NCBI RefSeq assembly: GCF_030056665.1 | Contig: NZ_JASHIG010000009.1 | DNA length: 64,000 nt | Origin: Flectobacillus roseus | GTDB lineage: Bacteria > Bacteroidota > Bacteroidia > Cytophagales > Spirosomataceae | Strand: one strand, 5' to 3' | Shown: positions 1-8,960 of the stretch, piece by piece | Numbering within the stretch: position 1 is the stretch's first letter | Layout of the letters: each line of letters opens with the position of its first letter | Program-made: the position numbers and the translations under genes | The notes under the pieces: model-generated | What the model saw: the letters and a program-made list of their open reading frames with translations, nothing else | What the model was told of the DNA's origin: nothing | Databases searched by the model: none

Positions 1-29
1 TTGTATTTGAAATTTGTGATAAAATCATG

Positions 30-581
30 CTAGTTGGAATCGATTGTCTCCCATTCTCCTTTTTTGAAATAGAGATTATTGAATTTTGGAGAATAGAAAA
101 CTAAATGAAAGTCCCACCTATGTCGATAGGTAGTGGGATTGGAACTTAAGATATGGTGTGTTGGCTGAGGCATGTTTATGAGTAAATGTTCAGAAACATA
201 GTTTTCTGTAACGCTGATTTTGCCAACATAAGTTTGTATGATTTTTTCTTTTTCGGTTACATAAAAATAGATGGAGTCGTTATTCTTTATTTCAAATCGA
301 AAATGATTGTATTGCCAATCGGCTTGTTTTCCCGAAAAATAGGATCTATCTACAATGTATTGTCCATAGTAATCATCTTTTTCTAGATTTGGTTTTCCTA
401 ATATCCACTTTAGACTAGATAAAAACATAGTTATCGCCAAAAGACCTAGCCACAAGAAACCAACGATTTTCCCCCAATGGTGTTTCCTTGTTACGAACCA
501 TGTAATCAAAAGAATGGCTGATAGAGGAACCACAAATAATATCATAAATAGGGAAAATCCGAAGCCCATAAGCAAATGCAA
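30..581 (-). CDS. Unknown membrane protein, two N-terminal TM helices
   Basis: I do not recognise this 183-aa protein. The first 60 residues hold two hydrophobic segments (about 5-30 and 38-60) separated by a basic loop (TRKHHWGK), which suggests an inner-membrane anchor. The remaining 120 residues are polar and rich in Tyr, Phe and His (motifs YYGQYIVDRSYF and WDFHLVFYSPKF), so probably a globular beta-rich domain outside the membrane. It has no cysteine motif or recognisable catalytic signature. It stands alone on the minus strand, followed at higher coordinates by an unrelated lipoprotein gene in the same direction. The reading frame is intact, with an ATG start. Confidence 0.6.
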   Translation of the reverse strand: MHLLMGFGFSLFMILFVVPLSAILLITWFVTRKHHWGKIVGFLWLGLLAITMFLSSLKWILGKPNLEKDDYYGQYIVDRSYFSGKQADWQYNHFRFEIKNNDSIYFYVTEKEKIIQTYVGKISVTENYVSEHLLINMPQPTHHILSSNPTTYRHRWDFHLVFYSPKFNNLYFKKGEWETIDSN

Positions 582-719
582 GTTATTAGTTAACAGTATA
601 TCCGTTATTAGAATAAACTCATAATCAGAAAGGTATATTCAATGTGTACCGAGGGTTTATTATAAATGTAATCTTGTCTGTTACTTATGTCATTAAAATT
701 TGAGATGAATATCTGTAGA

Positions 720-1127
720 TTATTTGACAAAATCCAAATTCTGAATTTTATCAATGCAAGCCTCAACCGAATCATCCGTAGACTTCAATTGATATTTTAA
801 ATGCCAATTTTTACTTTTCACCAAAAATATTCCTAAAGATTTTTCGAAGTAAGCTTCTACTTTGCTGTCTACACCTGCATCAGGATTGGTAAACTTTAAA
901 ATTTGAAGAGATTTTTGATGTAAAGTATAGGCAAAAGAATCTACAACGACCATCCTATCTGAACCATGAGGAATACGATTCACCCAGAGAGTATCGGATT
1001 TGTCAAGTTCTTGCTTAATCACGTAAAAGCTATTGTCTTTTTGGGATACTGCTTTTTGTTTTTGGTTACAAGAGTAAAGGCTAATAATTGCGATGACACA
1101 CAAAATTTTTGAAGTAGTTTTAACCAT
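720..1127 (-). CDS. Small lipoprotein of unknown function
   Basis: The 135-aa product starts with a lysine-containing n-region and a hydrophobic stretch ending in LYSC at residues 17-20. This is a plausible, imperfect lipobox (Tyr at -2, Ser at -1) with Cys20 as lipidation site, so the protein is probably attached to the envelope. The mature part is short, polar and Asp/Lys-rich with no recognised domain. The ATG at 1127 is the only sensible start because the signal peptide begins there. It could share a transcript with the membrane protein downstream on the minus strand (138-bp gap), but nothing else links them. Confidence 0.6.
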   Translation of the reverse strand: MVKTTSKILCVIAIISLYSCNQKQKAVSQKDNSFYVIKQELDKSDTLWVNRIPHGSDRMVVVDSFAYTLHQKSLQILKFTNPDAGVDSKVEAYFEKSLGIFLVKSKNWHLKYQLKSTDDSVEACIDKIQNLDFVK

Positions 1128-1857
1128 GAAGTTATGTCTATAAACCAGCGCTTTAAGGGTTTGGGAAAACTCAAAACAAAGATGTGAATATTCATTGGGT
1201 AACCTGCCTTTAGCTCACAAAATGAAAATAATTAGGGTATTTACAGGGGTATTCTTGCTTATGTATCTTGAAAGAATAAAATGGAGTTTTGTTTTAAAAT
1301 ATATTGGGTGATAAGTTAACCCCAATTCAATCAAGTAATTAGTACAATCCCAAGAATAAATTTGACTCATAATTAGCGAAAATTTGCTAAATGTATTTAG
1401 TTAATTATTTGGTAAAACTTCGTTTGTCATGGAATAATATTGTGTTGGCTGATACTTTAAGATAAAATTCTTTGTTTTATCCTGTTTAGTACAATAAACG
1501 AAGATGTTATAAGGATTAGACAATATCTTAGAAAAACTTCTTCAAAAATTAGAATAAATAAAGATTAGCGTCAAAAAAAGCGTTGTAAGGGATAGGTTTT
1601 GAAGTGAAATTGGATACTTGAACAAAAATGCCACTCTCAAAAAAGTATAACGTTTAGCACGAAAAAAATTAGATTGTCGTGGAATTGTGAAATTTCTTCC
1701 CTAATTTTGCACCCGAAAAGAGTTAGTAAGTTTAAGATGTAATAAACCCCAGCCAAGCAAAGCGAAAAAAATCTCTTTCCTTATCTTGTAAAGGACTTGC
1801 ATCCAACGAATAACCTCTCAAATCGAATTCCAAAATCACAAATCCAACTATAAAGAA
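1128..1857. other. Intergenic region upstream of atpA
   Basis: About 730 bases, very AT-rich, between the divergent lipoprotein gene and atpA. No reading frame or RNA gene is supported. The only feature I can point to is a -7 promoter-like motif at 1702-1709. An atpH gene would be expected just before atpA in the usual atpBEFHAG order, but none is here. Confidence 0.6.
1702..1709 (+). promoter_or_regulatory. Bacteroidota -7 box, candidate atpA promoter
   Basis: TAATTTTG followed by CACC matches the Bacteroidota -7 consensus TAnnTTTG. No good -33 TTTG/TTG lies at the usual 19-21 base spacing; the nearest TTG elements give 14 or 25 bases. If used, the 5' leader of atpA would be about 145 nt. 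Confidence 0.4.
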
Positions 1858-3438
1858 ATGGCATCAGTCAGACCAGATGAAGTGTCAGCCATCTTGAGAG
1901 AACAACTTTCAGGATCTAAGTCAGAGGCTGAACTCCAAGAAGTAGGTACCGTGCTACAAATCGGTGATGGTGTAGCTCGTATTTATGGACTATCGAAAGT
2001 ACAAGCGGGTGAGTTGCTCGTATTTGAAAACGGCTTGAAAGCCCTAGCCCTTAACCTCGAAGAAGACAACGTAGGTGCGGTATTATTGGGTGATTCATCT
2101 GAAATCAAAGAAGGTGACACCGTAAAACGTACAGACGAAATCGCCTCTATCAAAGTAGGTGACGGTATCTTAGGTCGTGTCGTGAACACACTTGGCGAGC
2201 CAATTGACGGCAACGGTCCAATCGCAGGACAATTATACGATATGCCACTTGAGCGTAAAGCTCCAGGGGTAATTTATCGTCAACCAGTAACAGAACCTCT
2301 TCAATCAGGTATCAAAGCGATCGACGCTATGATTCCAGTAGGTCGTGGTCAACGTGAGTTAGTTATTGGTGACCGTCAGACAGGTAAAACAACTGTTTGT
2401 ATTGACACAATTATCAACCAAAAAGAATTCTACGATGCAGGTCAACCAGTGTTCTGTATCTATGTAGCTTGTGGTCAGAAAGCTTCAACTATCAAACAAG
2501 TTGAGCAAGCTCTTCGCAAAGCAGGTGCTATGGATTACACGGTAATCGTAGCGGCTGGTTCTGCTGACCCAGCTCCAATGCAGTTCTTTGCTCCATTTAC
2601 AGGTGCTGCTATTGGTGAATTCTTCCGCGATACAGGTCGTCCAGCATTAGTAGTGTATGACGATTTGTCTAAGCAAGCGGTTGCTTACCGTGAAGTTTCA
2701 TTGCTTCTTCGTCGTCCTCCAGGTCGTGAAGCTTATCCTGGTGACGTATTCTATTTACATAGCCGTTTGTTGGAGCGCGCTGCCAAAATCAACGCATCTG
2801 ACGAAATCGCAAAAAATATGAACGACCTTCCTGAGTCTATCAAAGGAATCGTAAAAGGTGGTGGTTCATTAACGGCTCTTCCAATTATCGAAACTCAAGC
2901 GGGTGACGTTTCTGCTTATATCCCGACTAACGTAATCTCTATTACCGACGGTCAGATCTTCTTGGAAACTAACTTGTTTAATGCAGGTATCCGTCCAGCT
3001 ATCAACGTAGGTATCTCTGTATCTCGTGTAGGTGGTAACGCTCAAATCAAATCAATGAAGAAAGTAGCTGGTACCTTAAAATTGGACCAAGCGCAATTCC
3101 GTGAATTGGAAGCCTTCGCTAAATTTGGTTCTGATTTAGATGCTGCTACTAAATTGACTATCGAACGTGGTCGTCGTAACCTTGAAATGTTGAAGCAACC
3201 TAACGGTAGCCCTCAACGTGTAGAAGACCAAATCGCTATGATTTATGTTTCTACTAACGGTTTAATCGACACAGTTGCGGTATCTAAAGTACGTGAGTTC
3301 GAGAAGGATTTCGTTACAGTTATGCATGCTACTCAAAAATCTACTATGGATGCTTTGAAAGCAGGTAAATTCGACGATTCTTTGACTGATGTATTGAAGA
3401 AAGTGGCGAAAGAAGTGGCAGTTAAATACCAAGGATAA
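1858..3438 (+). CDS. atpA: F1Fo ATP synthase subunit alpha
   Basis: Alpha subunit of the F1 catalytic head, which binds nucleotide at the non-catalytic sites and supplies the arginine finger to the beta subunit. The 526-aa length and start (MASVRPDEVSAILREQL) are normal for the family. Visible features: N-terminal beta-barrel (about 25-95), Walker A GDRQTGKT at 171-178, Walker B ALVVYDD at 263-269, the PPGREAYPGD loop at 287-296, and the arginine finger in ISVSRVGG (Arg390). Codon use differs from neighbouring genes, with many GGT, CGT and GCT codons as expected for a highly expressed gene. atpG follows 269 bp downstream, but a hairpin terminator lies between them. The upstream atpH/atpF genes are not present, so the ATP synthase genes are split in this genome. 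Confidence 0.98.
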   Translation: MASVRPDEVSAILREQLSGSKSEAELQEVGTVLQIGDGVARIYGLSKVQAGELLVFENGLKALALNLEEDNVGAVLLGDSSEIKEGDTVKRTDEIASIKVGDGILGRVVNTLGEPIDGNGPIAGQLYDMPLERKAPGVIYRQPVTEPLQSGIKAIDAMIPVGRGQRELVIGDRQTGKTTVCIDTIINQKEFYDAGQPVFCIYVACGQKASTIKQVEQALRKAGAMDYTVIVAAGSADPAPMQFFAPFTGAAIGEFFRDTGRPALVVYDDLSKQAVAYREVSLLLRRPPGREAYPGDVFYLHSRLLERAAKINASDEIAKNMNDLPESIKGIVKGGGSLTALPIIETQAGDVSAYIPTNVISITDGQIFLETNLFNAGIRPAINVGISVSRVGGNAQIKSMKKVAGTLKLDQAQFRELEAFAKFGSDLDAATKLTIERGRRNLEMLKQPNGSPQRVEDQIAMIYVSTNGLIDTVAVSKVREFEKDFVTVMHATQKSTMDALKAGKFDDSLTDVLKKVAKEVAVKYQG

Positions 3439-3451
3439 TATTTGAATGTAG

Positions 3452-3479
3452 GAGAGGGTAGTACGCTACTCTCTCTTTT
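3452..3479 (+). terminator. Hairpin terminator after atpA
   Basis: GAGAGGGTAG pairs with CTACTCTCTC (10 pairs, one G-T) across a 4-base loop and is followed by TTTT. It suggests that at least part of atpA transcription ends before atpG. Confidence 0.6.
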
Positions 3480-3707
3480 ACAGCAATTAATCAATTAGCA
3501 AATTGTGAATTGTGAATGAGAAATCATCACAAAAGCTTCTCAAAATTGAGACTGATTACTTAGTACGAAATCATTATTTGACTTGATATTCTTTAATGTA
3601 AACTTTCTGAGTCCTTACAAATAACAGATACATTAGTAATAAATAACGATTTTGAATACATCAAATATTTCATTTCTATCATTCACTGTTTCAAACATTA
3701 GCAAAAG

Positions 3708-4592
3708 ATGCCTTCATTAAAAGAAGTCCGTAACCGAATAGTGTCAGTAAACTCTACTCAGCAGATTACTAAAGCCATGAAAATGGTTTCGGCGGCTAAA
3801 CTTCGCCGTGCAACTGATGCTATTGTTCAAATGCGCCCTTATTCGCAGAAATTAACCGAAATGATTGCAACTGTTTCGGCTAATGCAGAAGGTGCTCAAT
3901 CGAACCCATATACTATCACTCGCGATATTCAAAAAGTGTTAGTAATCGTTGTTACTTCTGACCGTGGTCTTTGTGGAGCATTCAACGCCAACGTTGGTAA
4001 GGCAACTGTAAACCTTATCGCAGAAAAATACGCTAGTCAAAATGCCGCAGGCAATGTTGAGATTTTGGCTTTGGGTAAAAAAGGTGCTGAATACTTAACT
4101 CGCCGTGGTTATAAAGTAAACGAAAAATTTGTTCATATCTTCTCTAAATTGTCTTTCGCTTCAGTTCGCCAAGCAGCAGAATATGCTATGGATGGATTCG
4201 TTGCTGAAAAATATGACGTTGTAGAAGTTATTTTCAATGAATTCAAAAACGTGGCAACTCAAATTTTGAGAGCAGAACAGATGTTGCCATTAGTTGATAA
4301 ACAAGATAGTAACGTTAAAGCATCAACAGTTGATTATATCTTCGAACCTTCGGAAGAAGAAATTATCAGCGAGTTGCTTCCTAAAGCGTTGAAATTGCAA
4401 GTGTATAAGGCTGTTTTAGAATCAAATGCTTCTGAACACGGTGCTCGTATGACTGCAATGGATAAAGCTACTGAAAATGCAGGTGAATTGTTGAAAGAGT
4501 TGAAACTCGTTTACAACCGTTCTCGTCAAGCTGCGATTACGAAGGAAATCCTCGAAATCGTTGGTGGTGCCGAAGCATTAGCCTCAGCTTAA
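3708..4592 (+). CDS. atpG: F1Fo ATP synthase subunit gamma
   Basis: Gamma subunit, the central stalk that rotates within the alpha3beta3 head. The 294-aa product has the N-terminal signature MPSLKEVRNRIVSVNSTQQI and the conserved MKMVSAAKLRRA helix at about 24-35. The Rossmann-like middle contains the family motif TSDRGLCGAFN. The C-terminal helix carries the family sequence NASEHGARMTAMDKATENA and the end motif NRSRQAAITKEILEIVGGAEA. The length is typical. It follows atpA in the same direction with 269 bp between, including a terminator hairpin, so it probably also has its own promoter. I could not identify a consensus promoter in that spacer. Confidence 0.98.
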   Translation: MPSLKEVRNRIVSVNSTQQITKAMKMVSAAKLRRATDAIVQMRPYSQKLTEMIATVSANAEGAQSNPYTITRDIQKVLVIVVTSDRGLCGAFNANVGKATVNLIAEKYASQNAAGNVEILALGKKGAEYLTRRGYKVNEKFVHIFSKLSFASVRQAAEYAMDGFVAEKYDVVEVIFNEFKNVATQILRAEQMLPLVDKQDSNVKASTVDYIFEPSEEEIISELLPKALKLQVYKAVLESNASEHGARMTAMDKATENAGELLKELKLVYNRSRQAAITKEILEIVGGAEALASA

Positions 4593-4611
4593 TCTTGCTA
4601 AAAAAGATTAT

Positions 4612-4644
4612 AAAAAAGACCTTCCGAAAGAAAGGTCTTTTTTT
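4612..4644 (+). terminator. Rho-independent terminator after atpG
   Basis: AAAAAAGACCTT pairs with AAGGTCTTTTTT across a short CCGAAAG loop, ending in a T run. It lies 20 bp past the atpG stop and could also serve the convergent small gene at 4689-4886. Confidence 0.85.
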
Positions 4645-4688
4645 ATGTATAGACTTTAACATCTACAAAATGTTAAATTGGTCATTTT

Positions 4689-4886
4689 CTATTTTCTAGA
4701 ATCTTTAAAGACAATAACCACTCGTCCAATCAACCCTACAGAGATAATACCTCCAATTAAGAGAATAAAAAAGGTTTTTTCATTGAATCCGTTTGTCGAA
4801 TCAAGTAGTACAATCGCACCCCAAGTGATTAGCACCACTGCAATAATTATGACAATGAATAGAAGAATGTAGGCTATGTTTTTCAT
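4689..4886 (-). CDS. Small two-helix membrane protein
   Basis: I chose the internal ATG at 4886 (MKNIAYILLF) rather than the upstream ATG at 4916, because the 10 extra residues are polar and precede a typical N-terminal membrane segment. The resulting 65-aa protein consists of two TM helices (about 3-28 and 36-56) joined by a short polar loop (DSTNGFNEK) and ending with a basic tail (FKDSRK). No family is recognised. Such small membrane proteins are common and often poorly conserved. The frame is intact and the hydrophobic pattern argues for a real gene, but this is modest evidence. Confidence 0.5.
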   Translation of the reverse strand: MKNIAYILLFIVIIIAVVLITWGAIVLLDSTNGFNEKTFFILLIGGIISVGLIGRVVIVFKDSRK

Positions 4887-4983
4887 GAAAATACGTTGAT
4901 TGTTAGTCTGACCCAAAACTAAGCGTCCTATGTTGCTTTAACAAGAAAACTAGCATTTTGTTCTTTTTATCCTTCAAAATACG

Positions 4984-5871
4984 CTATTTGCTACTTAACT
5001 CATCGTAGGCAGCGGTCAAACTTCTTATGATTCCATCGCCTTTCCATTCTGGGGCATTAGGGATAGCCGTGGTTTTAAGGATTTCCTCCTTACTTTTTCC
5101 TGCTTTTATTTCTTGCGAAACATAACCCAAAAGCTGTTCCAAATAATTTTTGAATGCCTTTATATCTTCGTGAGTACCCGTAATTTTCTCAGGATCAAAA
5201 GCATGTCCAAAAACAAAAATGGTATCCTTGTCAAAAGTTCCATTGATTTTGTCCAAAACGTTAATCCATGAGCTCATACTAGCTCCCGCATTGCGGTCTA
5301 CTACAGGATAGCGGCGATTGAATACCAAATCACCACAGTGTGCTACATTGGCATGTTCAAAATGAATAATAGAATCACCATTGGTATGACCTGCACCAAA
5401 ATAATGCATTCTGATGGTCTCTTTTCCTAATTTCTCTTTGTGGGTATCTTGGTAAGTTATATCTGGGAAAAGCTGTTTTTCTACTGTGTTTTGCTTCTCG
5501 GCAACAGCTTTTTGATTTTTTAAAGAGTTTTCATGAGCAATAACATGTTCAACAATTCCTTTAAAAGCAATATTGCCACCAGAGTGATCGCCATGGTGGT
5601 GAGTATTGAATAGTAATTTTATGGGATTTTCCGACATCCCTTTAAGTGCTTCAATCAAGTGGTTGGATTGTTCAGGAAACTGAGAATCTACCACAGCAAT
5701 CCCCTTGCTAGTTGAAGCGAAGGCAATTGTACCACCTCTCTCGGTAAATACTCCCACACCATTACGTAACTCTTTGATTTTGTAAGGAGTATCAAATGGA
5801 AATTTATAGGAACTCAAACCGAGACTTGCCATCAAAAAAGCAGAATGTTGGAGAAAGAGTCTTCTTTGCAT
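4984..5871 (-). CDS. Exported metallo-beta-lactamase-fold hydrolase
   Basis: A 295-aa MBL-fold protein. The N-terminus MQRRLFLQHSAFLMAS resembles a Tat signal (twin Arg at 3-4 plus a hydrophobic run), so export is likely. The zinc-binding motif HHHGDH is at about 91-96 in the context LLFNTHHHGDHSGGN. A further His follows in HYFGAGHTNGDS, and the metal-bridging Asp lies in VAHCGDLVFNRRYP. This pattern matches the class B beta-lactamase/cyclase-type subgroup, whose members are often secreted hydrolases of unknown substrate. A beta-lactamase role cannot be inferred from motifs alone. It is divergent from the MBL gene at 6322, with a repeat-filled spacer between them. Confidence 0.85.
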   Translation of the reverse strand: MQRRLFLQHSAFLMASLGLSSYKFPFDTPYKIKELRNGVGVFTERGGTIAFASTSKGIAVVDSQFPEQSNHLIEALKGMSENPIKLLFNTHHHGDHSGGNIAFKGIVEHVIAHENSLKNQKAVAEKQNTVEKQLFPDITYQDTHKEKLGKETIRMHYFGAGHTNGDSIIHFEHANVAHCGDLVFNRRYPVVDRNAGASMSSWINVLDKINGTFDKDTIFVFGHAFDPEKITGTHEDIKAFKNYLEQLLGYVSQEIKAGKSKEEILKTTAIPNAPEWKGDGIIRSLTAAYDELSSK

Positions 5872-6014
5872 AGAATAATGATTGTTAGAGTTGTATTTAA
5901 TTTAGAGAAAGGAATGATTCGTATGTTTTGTTAAAACTAAAATTTATCAAATTTGGATTGTTTGATATGAAGGCACAAAAGAACATAATCTAAGAAATCA
6001 GAGACTTAAGTATG

Positions 6015-6155
6015 AGTGCTGAATTGTGAGTGATGAGTTTTGAGTGTAATTTTATGATTACTAATATTTTATCTGATTAATTTGATCAATTAGAGATGTA
6101 AGATATTGATAATTAAAATTTTACATTCACAATACAAAACTCATAATTCAGCACT
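6015..6155. repeat. Dispersed inverted repeat, CACAATTCA family (R3)
   Basis: The 450-bp spacer 5872-6321 contains this imperfect inverted repeat. The left arm AGTGCTGAATTGTGAG... mirrors the right arm ...ACTCATAATTCAGCACT, with an AT-rich middle containing GATGTAAGATATTGATAATT. Relatives occur near 18320, 30780, 33914-33982 and 42850. Nothing else is visible in the spacer. Confidence 0.65.
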
Positions 6156-6321
6156 AATTATGAATACATTGCTCTCGAGTTATTCCTTTGTGCCTTTACT
6201 TGGAAATGGGTTACCGAGGAAAGACTTCAAAATTTAGTACATTTTAATTAGAGTAAAATGCTATATTTAAGTTTTCATCTCAACTTTTCGACCAACGAAG
6301 CTATTAGGATTCTGAACGAAT

Positions 6322-7146
6322 ATGCAGCATCTCAAAACAAAACAATATGGTCCTGTCAAAGCTTTTGAACTTGGGTATCATTGGCCTGGTTTACCCACTT
6401 TTACGGTACATATTTACTTCATCGACGGACTCCTAATAGACACAGGGCAGTATAATTGTCGTCATACGGTTTTATCCTTGTTCAAACAGTTGCCTCTTCA
6501 GCAAATTGCGCTTACACATTGGCACGAAGACCATATCGGAAATGTTTCTACACTTTACAATCACTTTCATCCAACCATTTTTGCAGATCCTTTAACAGCC
6601 GAGAAGGTTCGACAAGGCTTTGATATCATGCTTTATGAAAAGTATTTCTTTGGTAAAATTCGACCACAAGATATACCTATTAAAACGCTTCCAGAAGAGA
6701 TTAAAACATCCAAATACTCATTCGTGCCTATCTATACACCAGGGCATAGCGATGACCATCATGTTTACCTTGAGCCGAACGAAGGATGGCTTTTTTCAGG
6801 CGATTTATTTGTAAGTCAACGCATAAAAGTGTTTCGAAAAGGAGAGAATATATGGCAGCAAATTGATTCACTTAAGCGAGTTTTAGCATTAGATTTTGAT
6901 AAAGTTTTTTGTGCACATAACCCACAAATAGAATTTGGTAGAAAATCTCTGGAGCGTAAGCTTGACTATTTTGAATCCTTCACCGAACAGGTATGCTTTT
7001 GGTACAATCAGGGTTATAAAACTGCTGAAATTATCCAGAAAATGGCGCTGAAAGATAAGAAAATGATTAATCTCATGACTGGCTACGACGTGAGTGTACA
7101 TTGGATGGTGGGTTCTGTAATTAAGCACTTGCCAGTATCTTTATAA
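6322..7146 (+). CDS. MBL-fold metallo-hydrolase, cytoplasmic
   Basis: A 274-aa metallo-beta-lactamase-fold protein without a signal peptide. It shows the HxHxDH-type motif as HWHEDHIGN at about 70-78, a later ligand His in YTPGHSDDHHVYL and the bridging Asp in WLFSGDLFVSQ. The final quarter (CFWYNQGYKTAEIIQKM...) is helical, as in LACTB2/glyoxalase-II-like proteins where it shapes the substrate site. LACTB2 relatives act as ribonucleases or thioester hydrolases; which applies here is unknown. It is unrelated in detail to the exported MBL protein on the opposite side of the spacer. The ATG at 6322 (MQHLKTKQYGPVKAFELGY) fits the alignment of the fold. Confidence 0.85.
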   Translation: MQHLKTKQYGPVKAFELGYHWPGLPTFTVHIYFIDGLLIDTGQYNCRHTVLSLFKQLPLQQIALTHWHEDHIGNVSTLYNHFHPTIFADPLTAEKVRQGFDIMLYEKYFFGKIRPQDIPIKTLPEEIKTSKYSFVPIYTPGHSDDHHVYLEPNEGWLFSGDLFVSQRIKVFRKGENIWQQIDSLKRVLALDFDKVFCAHNPQIEFGRKSLERKLDYFESFTEQVCFWYNQGYKTAEIIQKMALKDKKMINLMTGYDVSVHWMVGSVIKHLPVSL

Positions 7147-7293
7147 AAACTGATAGAGGTAGAATAGAACCATTGGTCGAATTTTTATATCTTCTTGTCT
7201 CTATAATATGCCATTAGGTAAAACAAAGTCGTATTTTTGACTGTTCAAAATGATTGAATAGTCTTCAAACAATTCTCCAATTTAAACAATAAC

Positions 7294-8127
7294 ATGAAAA
7301 AGATTTTATTAACATTTGTGGCAGCTGCAGCTATCATGACTGCTCAAGCACAAGGGATCAAAACTCCAGCGCCAAGCCCAACCCAAACCATCAAACAAGA
7401 TTTTGCTTTATCTTCTATTGAGGTAAATTATTCTAGACCCAATATGAAGGGTAGAACTGTTTTTGGGGATCTAGCTCCTTATGGAAAATTATGGAGAACA
7501 GGTGCTAACGCAGCTACAAAAGTAACTTTTGGTGAAGATGTAACTGTAGGTGGCGTAGCGGTGAAAGCAGGTACTTATGTACTTTACACTGTTCCAAACA
7601 AAGACGAATGGGAAGTGATTTTCAACAAAGGATTAGGTAACTGGGGTATCGATGGTTACAAAAAAGAAGAAGATGTTGCTCGTTTCAAAGTAAAACCAGT
7701 AGCATTGCCTTCATCAGTTGAGACTTTCACGATTCAATTGGGTAATGTAACGCCTGCGACAGCTGATATTCAAGTTTCTTGGGAAAAAACTCAAATCAAC
7801 ATTCCTGTAGTAGCAGATATCGATGCTAAGATTTCTAAGTCTATCGAAACAGCGATGAACGTAGACAACCGCCCATATTTCCAAGCGGCTAGCTATTATT
7901 TTGAAGCTGGAAAAGATTTGAAACAAGCATTAGCATGGACAAACAAAGCTATCGAAAACAGTCCAAAAGCCTTTTGGATGGTACATTTGAAAGCAAAAAT
8001 CTTAGCTAAAATGGGTGACAAAGCTGCTGCTGTTACAGCTGCAAACCAGTCTATTGCTTTGGCGAAAGAAGCTAAAAATGATGATTATGTAGCATTGAAC
8101 GAGAAATTGATTGCTACGTTGAAATAA
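7294..8127 (+). CDS. Secreted DUF2911 protein with TPR-like tail
   Basis: The 277-aa product starts with a clear signal peptide (MKKILLTFVAAAAIMTAQAQ). The DUF2911 domain follows, recognisable from SSIEVNYSRPNMKGRTVFG, PYGKLWRTGANAATKVTF and LPSSVETFTIQLG (about 40-165). The last 90 residues contain helical repeats (RPYFQAASYYFEAGKDLKQALAWTNKAI and following) that look like two TPR-type units. DUF2911 proteins are common exported proteins of Bacteroidota with no established biochemical role. Codon use is optimised (GGT, GCT, AAA), which suggests abundant expression. A terminator hairpin lies 155 bp downstream. Confidence 0.9.
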   Translation: MKKILLTFVAAAAIMTAQAQGIKTPAPSPTQTIKQDFALSSIEVNYSRPNMKGRTVFGDLAPYGKLWRTGANAATKVTFGEDVTVGGVAVKAGTYVLYTVPNKDEWEVIFNKGLGNWGIDGYKKEEDVARFKVKPVALPSSVETFTIQLGNVTPATADIQVSWEKTQINIPVVADIDAKISKSIETAMNVDNRPYFQAASYYFEAGKDLKQALAWTNKAIENSPKAFWMVHLKAKILAKMGDKAAAVTAANQSIALAKEAKNDDYVALNEKLIATLK

Positions 8128-8281
8128 TTTCATGCCTTAGGCTTTAAGCGATATGCTATCAGCGAAAAATTCAGAAAATTGATACATATTTTTGGGCTTA
8201 ATTTTTAGGTGTTAAAGCATTTAATTATAACATGAGTCATCCCTAATTTTTAGGATTGGGATTACTATCCAAGTTTTTATC

Positions 8282-8319
8282 AAAAAAGCGGTCGAAAATT
8301 TGTTTTCGATCGCTTTTTT
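8282..8319. terminator. Hairpin terminator, GGTCGAAAA type
   Basis: AAAAAAGCGGTCGAAAA pairs with TTTTCGATCGCTTTTTT across a short loop, so it works as a terminator in both directions. Similar hairpins are at 32015-32054 and 46823-46860. All three precede an AGACGCAAAGCATTGCGTCT-type repeat by tens of bases. Confidence 0.75.
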
Positions 8320-8349
8320 GATGATACTATGCTAGATATGAATGGCTTA

Positions 8350-8547
8350 AGATGCAATCATTGTGTCTCTACTGATAGAAAACAAATTTTTACATAATCA
8401 CTCAACCACTCATTCTCTAAATCGCTAAATTCGGGATGATTCATGTTTGATGCCACTACGCTAGATTTTACTCAACCTAAGACGCGAAGCATTGCGTCTC
8501 TACTGGTGGAATGTAGATTTAATCACTCAATCTCACTTCACTCAATA
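8350..8547 (+). repeat. Two copies of the AGACGCAAAGC repeat (R1)
   Basis: Copy one (8350-8430) begins AGATGCAATCATTGTGTCTC, and copy two (8480-8547) begins with the palindromic AGACGCGAAGCATTGCGTCT. Both continue into CTACTG... and then TAATCACTCAA-type sequence. The same modular string occurs at 31881-31963 (inverted), 32092-32162 and 46880-46949. Confidence 0.7.
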
Positions 8548-8602
8548 CTACTTCCTCCTAATAAAATTTACCTTATCTATTTTACAGTAAATAAAAAAAT
8601 AG

Positions 8603-8610
8603 TACCTTTG
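8603..8610 (+). promoter_or_regulatory. Bacteroidota -7 box
   Basis: TACCTTTG followed by CA is a strong match to TAnnTTTG. The -33 position holds TTTTAC instead of TTTG. It probably drives the AAA+/M41 gene at 8961 through a leader of about 345 nt. Confidence 0.45.
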
Positions 8611-8960
8611 CAAAAAAATAAAAACACCCTTAGGGTAAAGTCATGAAGTTCCTATATTTTTCTCCTAATTTCTTCTCTTAGTAAAGGCATTTCATTGAAC
8701 CTTTACATCATTTTAGAATCTATCAATCGGATAGAGACTTCACCTGCTTATGGCATTTGTGAGTATCCATTGGTTTTTGATTCATTACAAATTATTTTAG
8801 GGAACTTAGTCATTGTAAATTTCAATTTTTTTGTTTTAGCAATTGTTATGTATTCAGAAGCTTTTCTGGATGTCATTGCCCAATTCGTTCATTCCGTAGC
8901 ATGAAATGAATACGATGCCTAAAGACTTAGTTTCCCACCACGTAAATAACAATTAAACTT
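8611..8960 (+). other. Long untranslated leader before the AAA+/M41 gene
   Basis: This 350-bp stretch has no convincing gene. It holds a 12-codon ATG mini-frame at 8643-8681 (MKFLYFSPNFFS) and an open TTG-initiated frame at 8695-8904 whose composition is not protein-like. If transcription starts near 8616, this is an unusually long 5' leader and may have a regulatory role, but I see no known riboswitch. Confidence 0.4.

Noticed and set aside
4984..7146. Two MBL proteins as a quorum-quenching or beta-lactamase pair
   Set aside because: They are divergent, differ in localisation and share only the fold; motifs do not fix a substrate.
8695..8904. 69-codon plus-strand frame before the AAA+/M41 gene
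   Set aside because: TTG start, no codon bias, no family resemblance and no strong start context.
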